Below are positions 1-6,001 of a stretch of DNA of 12,026 nt, piece by piece. The DNA lies in assembly GCA_030601485.1 (NCBI GenBank), contig JAUVTO010000034.1, positions 1 through 12,026 of the forward strand. The letters are read 5' to 3'. The translations under genes and the position numbers were made by a program. The stretch comes from Desulfobacterales bacterium (GTDB lineage: Bacteria; Desulfobacterota; Desulfobacteria; Desulfobacterales; UBA11574). The notes beneath the pieces are model-generated. The model saw only the letters and a program-made list of their open reading frames with translations, made no database searches and was not told where the DNA came from. Each line of letters begins with the position of its first letter. Positions within the stretch are counted from its first letter, which is position 1.

Positions 1-3000
1 ACAAACAGATCAACGAGTATAAAAGCAGACTTGAAAAGATCGCTCAGTCCAAGAACATTGAATCCGAAGATGTTCTGAAAAGACTAATACTGCTTCCGGG
101 TTACGACCAGTTTGTAGAAACGTACCGGAAAATTCCTCAGAGTCTTCTGGATGAAAGCGCTAAAACCGTCCGGGGATACCGGTGGAAGCTCATTTTTCTT
201 TTCCATATAATGAATATTGTCGGACTGTCGATGATCCACGAGGAAGTGTTACGGGATATCAACAGAACAGTGAGCTGGCTCATTGCCCATGAGAGCAATC
301 TGAATATCGGAAGCCTGATTCATAAAACTTTTTCCATATTAAAAACCAGAGCCGGTAAATACCCTGCAACCGCATTGAACTGTATTTTGAATATGGGGAA
401 AGGGGTTTATAAAACGGATGACAGCGACCTGGTCGCATTTTTTATCGATTACGTAATCGATTTAGGCTTTCAGTCACCTATGATCAAAGGTGTGGGAACC
501 GACTGGCAAATAGAGTTTAATACCGCTCATATTCTCAATATAAGGACATGGCTTGAGCTGATTGAGCTGAATCCCATGTGGTCAACCCGGCTTCTTTCAT
601 ATCTTATCATCCATCTTTCCGTGTGCGGGGTATTTATTAAGGATATAGACCTTTTTCCCCGGGATATTACCCGGTTATTAAACAGCGGCATCGGCCCTGT
701 CTATAACCTGGGCAAGCAGCTTTGCAGACTTTTTCCCGTGTACTTTAACGATATCGGTGCAGAAGGAAAGCTCAGGGATATTTCTACGGAAATTGATGAA
801 ATATCGGGTCGAAGAGATCCGCTTATACATTTTTTGCGCAAGCAGAGCCATGTGGAAAGCAGTAACCGGATCATCGATCTTATGGAAGCAACCTTTAATT
901 TTTGGGAAACAAAAGAAAAAGACCCTTTAGAGCTTTTAGTTCCACCGGACATTTACCAAGAAATCGATATCCAGGGACCATGCATCGATGGGGTTCACCG
1001 GGCAATCTCACATCTTAAAGAAAAGGGGGTTTCTTTACCTGACGGACTTATTACAATTAAAGACGATCAAATAAAGCGCCTTGTTGAAGGGGTATCCGGC
1101 GTATCAGAGCAAGATTCGAGGAGGGTGGAACTTGCCATAACCTTTTACAAACTTTTGAACCAGAAATACAACCTCGATTTTATCGAAATGGAAAATTATC
1201 TTGCTCAACTCAGGTCGGAAGCCTTTCCTGATTTGGGAAGGCTGCAAAAAGCTCTGGCAGAGCCTGATTTAACTAAAAAGATTTTCGGGCTCCTCGACTA
1301 CCTGGAAGCGTTGAAAAAAATAATACTTTCAGATCAGATATATGAAATAGAAGAGGATATTTATAAGAAAAGACATATTACCATAGATATCCCTTCCATG
1401 TACGGCAGCTATCGCGAAATGAAATTTGACGCACTGGGACTTACATTTCGAATAAAATCTCTGGTCAATGTTTTTTTTGAAGAACTTGTGGAAAATGTTG
1501 ATCTCAGCCTGATAACAAAAGCCACCTTTTTTCAGATTTACGACCGATTAAAGTTGTTTTTTAAAGCATTACAGCTCGATGGAATCCCATCGGTTGAGAT
1601 TGAACGTCAGCTTGACATGTTGGCCCATTCACTTGAAGTCAGAGGATTCACTTTCACACAGTATCTTGATATTTTTAAGGGGTTTGCCCAGGCGGCAAGA
1701 AATATCATCAATGACTATTTTAATAATATTCATGGAGAAAATCTTAGCCAGGTTTTGTCTCAGATATCTTTTGATCAGATTCTACCGAAATACCTCCCAC
1801 AGAGCGGTGAAGTTGACCACGAAAATCTGAAACACAGGGTCTCGGAAATTTTTTTCCGGGAGCGGATAGCCTTTTCATTGGGACTCCAGCAATTGGATCT
1901 GTTTTTGAGCCGAATCTTAAATATCCTTTTTCAGCAATCCAACAAACTGCCCAAGGATAAACTTCAGGATCTTCTCCTTTATGATCCTGAAAAGGCGATG
2001 ACGTCTATCAACAACATCTCTAATCGGGTTTCCGGAATTATTTATTTAGGCAATAAAGGGTTGAGCCTGGTCAGGCTGAAAAATTTGGGCATGCCGGTAC
2101 CCCCGGGTTTTATTATAACAACTGAAGCATTCCGATGTAGAGAGATCATAGACAATTATCCGCCGGCAAAACAGAATTTCAGGGAACAGTTAGAGAAACA
2201 TATCGCTGATCTTGAAAAAGTGACGGGCAGAACCTTTGGCAACTCAAAAAATCCCCTTCTCTTTTCCATTAGAAGCGGATCGTCCATTTCACAACCCGGA
2301 ATGATGGATACGTTTCTTAATGTTGGGATGAATGAAGAAATTGCAGCCGGCATTGCAGAGCGTACCGGTAATGCCTGGTTTGCCTGGGATAGCTATCGAC
2401 GGTTTCTGCAATGTTACGGCATGGCTTTTGGCCTGGAAAGGGATGATTTTGATGCAATTATCGGCGAAATGAAGCGAAGGGCGGGTATTGGGTTTAAAAG
2501 AGAATTTGCCGGTATTCAGATGCGGAAAGTGGCAATGACCTATAAGAGTATGATAAAGAATTCAGGGATTGATGTTATTGATGATCCTTTTGAACAGCTT
2601 TACGTAACCATTAAAAAGGTTTTCGATTCCTGGGAGTCTTCCAAAGCAAGAGCCTACCGTAAGATCATAGGGATATCCGATGACTGGGGCACTGCCGCTA
2701 CGGTTCAAGAAATGGTTTATGGAAACATTTCCAGACAATCGGGTGCCGGTGTCATTTTTACTCATAATCCCAGATGGTCGGAGGACAGCTTGAGGCTGTG
2801 GGGTGATTTTACTATCGGAAATCAAGGCGAGGATGTGGCTTCTGGTCTTGTGAATACCCTGCCGATATCCATTATACAGCAGGATGTCGAGATGAGAGAA
2901 ACCGATATAACCCTTGAAACCCATTTCCCTGGAATTTATAATGCGTTAAAAGAATGGGCGAATGAGTTGATTCACATGAAGGGATGGAGCCCTCAGGAAA

Positions 3001-3506
3001 TGGAATTCACTTTTGAAAGTCCCGGTATGGAAGATTTGTACCTGCTTCAGTGCCGGGATATGGCCATTCGAGAAAGAAAGAAAGTTTTAACCTTTGACCT
3101 TGGAAATATTACGGAGGATAAATTATTAGGGCATGGTATCGGGGTCAGCGGCGGAGCAATGAGCGGGAGGATCGTTTTTGATCTCAAAGAAATCGATCAA
3201 TGGAGAACCATAGAACCTGAAACATATTTAGTTCTTGTAAGGAATGATACCGTTCCTGATGACATCAGGGAAATATATGCGGCGGACGGCCTTCTTACGG
3301 CCCGGGGTGGAGTAACATCCCATGCTGCTGTTGTGGCCTACCGGCTTGGCAAAACGTGTATCGTGGGATGTGGCAATCTTATCTGCAAGGAAAAGGAAAA
3401 AAGCTGCCGATTTAATGAATTGGTTCTTAAATCCGGGGACCATATCAGTATTGACGGCCGTGAAGGGTCGGTTTATCAAGACTTAATAAAGGTAAAAGAA
3501 GCGTGA
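1..3506 (+). CDS. PPDK-type dikinase (ATP-grasp + phosphohistidine domain) with long unknown N-terminal region; 5' partial
   Basis: The frame is open from the left edge (first full codon at base 3), so the start lies outside the window and the ATG at 210 is probably internal. About 1167 residues are visible. The first ~670 look helical and match no family I recognise. A pyruvate,phosphate dikinase-type ATP-grasp follows: a YLGNKG motif with its Lys codon at 2055, an IRSGSSISQPGMMDT motif with its Arg codon at 2271, and WGDFTIGNQGEDVASG near 2799-2846. The phosphohistidine motif GGVTSHAA has its His codon at 3321. The Lys-to-His spacing (~422 residues) resembles true PPDK. The protein ends ~60 residues later, so the C-terminal TIM barrel that binds PEP/pyruvate is absent. 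By family logic it would move phosphate from ATP to the His and then to an unknown acceptor. Annotating it as plain PPDK or PEP synthase would overstate the case. Its 3' neighbour is GAPDH. Confidence 0.85.
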   Translation, partial: KQINEYKSRLEKIAQSKNIESEDVLKRLILLPGYDQFVETYRKIPQSLLDESAKTVRGYRWKLIFLFHIMNIVGLSMIHEEVLRDINRTVSWLIAHESNLNIGSLIHKTFSILKTRAGKYPATALNCILNMGKGVYKTDDSDLVAFFIDYVIDLGFQSPMIKGVGTDWQIEFNTAHILNIRTWLELIELNPMWSTRLLSYLIIHLSVCGVFIKDIDLFPRDITRLLNSGIGPVYNLGKQLCRLFPVYFNDIGAEGKLRDISTEIDEISGRRDPLIHFLRKQSHVESSNRIIDLMEATFNFWETKEKDPLELLVPPDIYQEIDIQGPCIDGVHRAISHLKEKGVSLPDGLITIKDDQIKRLVEGVSGVSEQDSRRVELAITFYKLLNQKYNLDFIEMENYLAQLRSEAFPDLGRLQKALAEPDLTKKIFGLLDYLEALKKIILSDQIYEIEEDIYKKRHITIDIPSMYGSYREMKFDALGLTFRIKSLVNVFFEELVENVDLSLITKATFFQIYDRLKLFFKALQLDGIPSVEIERQLDMLAHSLEVRGFTFTQYLDIFKGFAQAARNIINDYFNNIHGENLSQVLSQISFDQILPKYLPQSGEVDHENLKHRVSEIFFRERIAFSLGLQQLDLFLSRILNILFQQSNKLPKDKLQDLLLYDPEKAMTSINNISNRVSGIIYLGNKGLSLVRLKNLGMPVPPGFIITTEAFRCREIIDNYPPAKQNFREQLEKHIADLEKVTGRTFGNSKNPLLFSIRSGSSISQPGMMDTFLNVGMNEEIAAGIAERTGNAWFAWDSYRRFLQCYGMAFGLERDDFDAIIGEMKRRAGIGFKREFAGIQMRKVAMTYKSMIKNSGIDVIDDPFEQLYVTIKKVFDSWESSKARAYRKIIGISDDWGTAATVQEMVYGNISRQSGAGVIFTHNPRWSEDSLRLWGDFTIGNQGEDVASGLVNTLPISIIQQDVEMRETDITLETHFPGIYNALKEWANELIHMKGWSPQEMEFTFESPGMEDLYLLQCRDMAIRERKKVLTFDLGNITEDKLLGHGIGVSGGAMSGRIVFDLKEIDQWRTIEPETYLVLVRNDTVPDDIREIYAADGLLTARGGVTSHAAVVAYRLGKTCIVGCGNLICKEKEKSCRFNELVLKSGDHISIDGREGSVYQDLIKVKEA

Positions 3507-3606
3507 AGAATTGACAATTGAAAATTAGAATATTGACGGCTTGGTAAACGGTCGCTTTTCCTACTTCCTACAAATTCATCAATCATCAATCGCCAATTAT
3601 CAATTT
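3507..3606. repeat. Spacer with long imperfect inverted repeat (AATTGA-type arms)
   Basis: The spacer between the dikinase and GAPDH genes is almost entirely one imperfect inverted repeat. The left arm, about 3509-3536, starts AATTGACAATTG. The right arm, about 3576-3604, read on the other strand starts AATTGATAATTG. Roughly 20 of 28 positions pair, with one bulged base, around a loop of about 39 bases. The right arm ends directly before the ribosome binding site of the next gene. The AT-rich wording resembles spacers at 5903 and 8228. The role is unknown; it could be a degenerate mobile element or a transcript processing hairpin. There is no T-run after the right arm, so it is not a classical terminator. 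Confidence 0.6.
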
Positions 3607-3617
3607 AAAAGGGGGTT

Positions 3618-4880
3618 ATGGGCATGAAAACCGAAACTAATAGCGGGATAAAACTCGGTATAAACGGATTTGGCAGAATCGGCAAGCTTTCTGTCTGGCA
3701 CCATGTGGCACGAAAATATTTTAGTGAAATTATAGTCAATATCGGACGTGAAGCCGGAACATCGCTGGAAGATATTGCCCATTATGTGGAAAGGGATTCA
3801 ACCTACGGTTTGCTTCGCGGGTTTTTGTATGGCCAAAAAGCAGAGCCGCTCATCAGTGATCTGGATGAAAAAAGCGGCGCCATGACTATTGACGGTGTCA
3901 GGGTTTGTTTTCTAAGGTCATTTAGGAATCCGGCTGAAATAAACTGGAGAGAATATGGCGTAAAACTTGTTTTGGATACAACCGGACAATTTCTTGACCC
4001 GACCGTTCCTCAGGATCATCCAAAAGGGGCTGTTCGCGGACATCTTGAAGCAGGCGCCGAAAAAGTGATTGTCTCTGCGCCCTTTAAAATAAAAGACAAA
4101 GGCAAACCCATGCCTAACGATGCGGTAACCACGGTCATGGGTATCAATGACAATGTTTATGACCCCAGGCGCCATAACATTATTTCCAATGCATCCTGTA
4201 CCACCACCTGTCTGGCTCATATGATAAAACCCCTTATCAATATGTTGGGCCCTAAAAAGATACTTTCCGCTTCCATGGCAACCGTGCATGCCGTCACCGG
4301 ATCACAGCAAGTATTGGACAGGCTTCCAAAAGCCGGGGCCGCCGATTTGAGGAAAAACAGGAGCATTATGAACAACATTATCCTTACAACCACAGGTGCT
4401 GCCAATGCGCTTAGACTTGTCATTCCGGAAATGGAAGAGATCGGATTTATTGCGGAATCTGTAAGAGTGCCAATCTCCACAGGTTCTCTGATTATACTGG
4501 TGTTGAATTTACAGGAGGAATTGTCCGGTGAACCGATAAGCAGGGAGTTGCTCAATGATATATACCGGCAGACAGCGTCCCATGATCCTTATGGTTACCT
4601 CCACTATTCCGAAAAGCAGAATGTTTCAGGGGATATCATTGGATTGCCGAGGGCTGCCGCCGTTATTGAGGGCCATGTAACCCATACCCGTACTGCCGAT
4701 CAGACAGTTAGCCTGGAAAAAATACCGGGATTGGAAAAAGAAATTTTAGAGTCACTAAAAGATGTAACGATCAGAATACCGATAACACAGGCGGTAATAT
4801 ACGGCTGGTACGATAATGAAATGGGAAGTTATGTTAATATTCTCGGCGACAGGACGGTTTCAGTGGCTGAAAATATGTGA
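3618..4880 (+). CDS. gap: Divergent glyceraldehyde-3-phosphate dehydrogenase
   Basis: This is a phosphorylating GAPDH, which interconverts glyceraldehyde 3-phosphate and 1,3-bisphosphoglycerate in the cytoplasm. Seen in the protein: the Rossmann motif NGFGRIG (16-22), the catalytic loop SNASCTTTC with Cys194, His224 in ATVHAVTG, phosphate-binding Arg283 in RVPIS, and the C-terminal signature WYDNEMGSYVN (398-407). At 420 aa it is longer than the usual ~335. Extra residues lie around 65-85, 123-140, 155-170 and 318-340. Where classical NAD enzymes have an Asn-Asp pair after the second beta strand, this protein reads VNIGREAG (40-47). The Asp that contacts the NAD ribose is therefore missing, which hints at NADP or dual use (inference). 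The ATG at 3624 is better spaced from the GGGGG ribosome binding site (3611-3615) than the ATG at 3618, so the true protein may be 418 aa. Confidence 0.88.
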   Translation: MGMKTETNSGIKLGINGFGRIGKLSVWHHVARKYFSEIIVNIGREAGTSLEDIAHYVERDSTYGLLRGFLYGQKAEPLISDLDEKSGAMTIDGVRVCFLRSFRNPAEINWREYGVKLVLDTTGQFLDPTVPQDHPKGAVRGHLEAGAEKVIVSAPFKIKDKGKPMPNDAVTTVMGINDNVYDPRRHNIISNASCTTTCLAHMIKPLINMLGPKKILSASMATVHAVTGSQQVLDRLPKAGAADLRKNRSIMNNIILTTTGAANALRLVIPEMEEIGFIAESVRVPISTGSLIILVLNLQEELSGEPISRELLNDIYRQTASHDPYGYLHYSEKQNVSGDIIGLPRAAAVIEGHVTHTRTADQTVSLEKIPGLEKEILESLKDVTIRIPITQAVIYGWYDNEMGSYVNILGDRTVSVAENM

Positions 4881-4996
4881 TCTTGTACCGTCGTTTCCAT
4901 CCTTAGTTTCTATCCCTGCCATATGCATGTTTCTTCATTTTTATCTTTTTCTTTATGGGATGCCATGACCGACTATTTGCATGTTTATTGAGCAAT

Positions 4997-5014
4997 AGGA
5001 AAATGATTTTTCCT
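4997..5014. promoter_or_regulatory. Dyad AGGAAAA-N4-TTTTCCT next to the -35 box
   Basis: This is a perfect 7-base inverted repeat (4997-5003 and 5008-5014) around a 4-base centre. Its last base is the first base of the proposed -35 hexamer. The placement suits an operator for an activator or repressor of qrc, but no regulator gene is visible in the window and the assignment is inference. A half-site-like TTTTCCT occurs again at 5054-5060. Confidence 0.35.
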
Positions 5015-5042
5015 TGACAAAAAATAGATTTGCAGATACAAA
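5014..5042 (+). promoter_or_regulatory. Sigma-70-like promoter for the qrc operon
   Basis: A perfect -35 hexamer TTGACA (5014-5019) is followed, after exactly 17 bases, by TACAAA (5037-5042), which matches the -10 consensus at four of six positions. Transcription would start around 5049-5051, leaving a leader of about 50 bases before the qrcA start codon. It is the only good promoter match I see ahead of the operon. Confidence 0.55.
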
Positions 5043-5055
5043 GCCGCAAGTTATT

Positions 5056-5069
5056 TTCCTATTCAGGAA
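5056..5069. promoter_or_regulatory. Dyad TTCCT-N4-AGGAA in the qrcA leader
   Basis: A 5-base inverted repeat (5056-5060 and 5065-5069) sits just after the predicted transcription start and uses the same TTCCT/AGGAA letters as the dyad beside the -35 box. Together the two dyads bracket the promoter. A paired operator or a small leader hairpin is possible; neither is proven. Confidence 0.3.
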
Positions 5070-5098
5070 TAAAAGTTCATTTTAACAACGGAGATCTT

Positions 5099-5902
5099 AT
5101 GAGCGCTTTGGATGATAATGCTAAAGAGATTGCGGAAGATGCCGGCGGCGAGGGTGTTGCAACATCGTCCCCGGAAATAAATCAAAAAGAACAGGATAAC
5201 CGGTCTGAGGGGCCGATTATCCTGTTCTTTATTCTCGGACTGTTTGCAAGTCTTATTTTGGGATGGATTATTTTCCCGAAGCTTCTTTACTCGAAAAAAA
5301 AACAACCGATCGATTTTAACCATGTACTGCATGTGGCGGAAGTTGAAGACGGGTGTGAAAGTTGCCATTTCTTTCGTGAGGACGGCACCTATTCCGGTGT
5401 TCCGAAACTTGAACAGTGCATTGACTGCCACGAAGAGATACAGGGAGATAGTCCGGATGAGATCAAATTCGTTGAGGAGTATGTCTCTAAAGGAAGAGAG
5501 GTTCCGTGGTTAATATACTCGCGGCAGCCTGATTCTGTATTCTTTTCCCATGCCGCTCATGTTAAAGTTGCAGGAATGGACTGTGTTACCTGTCACGGTC
5601 ATATTGGGGAATCAGAAAGCTTAAAAATTTATGAAGAAAACCGGATTACGGGCTACAGCCGTGATATCTGGGGAAAAAGCATCGGCGGTTTCAAAAAGAA
5701 TACCTGGGACCGGATGAAAATGGACGATTGTGCTGAATGTCATCGTAAAAACACCGCCAAAATAGAAAGAGCAGGGGTTAAAACTCCCACAAACAGGCTG
5801 ATCGACCATTTCATAGACGTGGTCTATCCTGGCACATCAAAGTTTGGCAAGGGGAGTAGTGTTCAGACAGAAAGAGATGCATGTTTTGTATGCCATAAGT
5901 AA
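5099..5902 (+). CDS. qrcA: Menaquinone reductase pentaheme cytochrome c subunit QrcA
   Basis: QrcA is the membrane-anchored multiheme cytochrome c of the Qrc complex. It takes electrons from periplasmic cytochrome c3 and hands them to the other subunits. The start is ATG at 5099, five bases after GGAG (5090-5093), giving 267 aa. The longer frame from a TTG at 5030 would begin inside the promoter. One membrane segment (about 39-60) follows an acidic N-terminal stretch. Five CxxCH haem sites follow, with first Cys at 86, 107, 162, 211 and 262, and there are no other cysteines. Extra histidines in FNHVLH, FSHAAH, CHGH and LIDHF (six in all) can serve as distal ligands. From memory, the characterised Desulfovibrio vulgaris protein has six c haems, so one may be missing here. 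It is first in the operon, ahead of qrcB. Confidence 0.88.
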   Translation: MSALDDNAKEIAEDAGGEGVATSSPEINQKEQDNRSEGPIILFFILGLFASLILGWIIFPKLLYSKKKQPIDFNHVLHVAEVEDGCESCHFFREDGTYSGVPKLEQCIDCHEEIQGDSPDEIKFVEEYVSKGREVPWLIYSRQPDSVFFSHAAHVKVAGMDCVTCHGHIGESESLKIYEENRITGYSRDIWGKSIGGFKKNTWDRMKMDDCAECHRKNTAKIERAGVKTPTNRLIDHFIDVVYPGTSKFGKGSSVQTERDACFVCHK

Positions 5903-5943
5903 TTGAATATTTTTGATTGAAGATTTAATAGATACTTTCAATT
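5900..5943. repeat. AT-rich spacer repeat between qrcA and qrcB
   Basis: The inverted pair AATTGAA (5901-5907) / TTCAATT (5937-5943) encloses the 12-mer GATTGAAGATTT (5915-5926). The same 12-mer occurs exactly in the qrcB-qrcC spacer (8252-8263). The unit looks like a degenerate relative of the repeats at 3507 and 8228. It lies inside the predicted operon transcript, so it is presumably transcribed. Confidence 0.45.
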
Positions 5944-6001
5944 ATTTATTAAAAAGAGAATGCTAACAGAGCTTTTGAATATGTCTAAAGAGGTAAAATA
6001 G

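Larger units (their letters stand above)
4881..5098 (+). other. 218-base intergenic region with no gene
   Basis: I see no coding region or RNA gene here. The first half is T-rich. It lacks a clear stem followed by a T-run, so no intrinsic terminator for the GAPDH gene can be named. An 8-base direct repeat, GCATGTTT, occurs at 4925-4932 and 4979-4986. The right half carries the likely qrc promoter and two short dyads, listed separately. Confidence 0.6.

Noticed and set aside
210..212. ATG 210 as the start of the dikinase gene
   Set aside because: The same frame is open to base 3 with normal-looking codons and no ribosome binding site precedes 210, so the gene extends past the left edge.
4906..4962. 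Possible terminator after GAPDH (ATCCC ... GGGAT pairing)
   Set aside because: Only five paired bases across a loop of about 40, with no T-run after the right side.
5030..5098. Longer N-terminus for QrcA starting at TTG 5030
   Set aside because: It would start between the proposed -35 and -10 boxes and lacks a ribosome binding site; ATG 5099 has GGAG five bases upstream.
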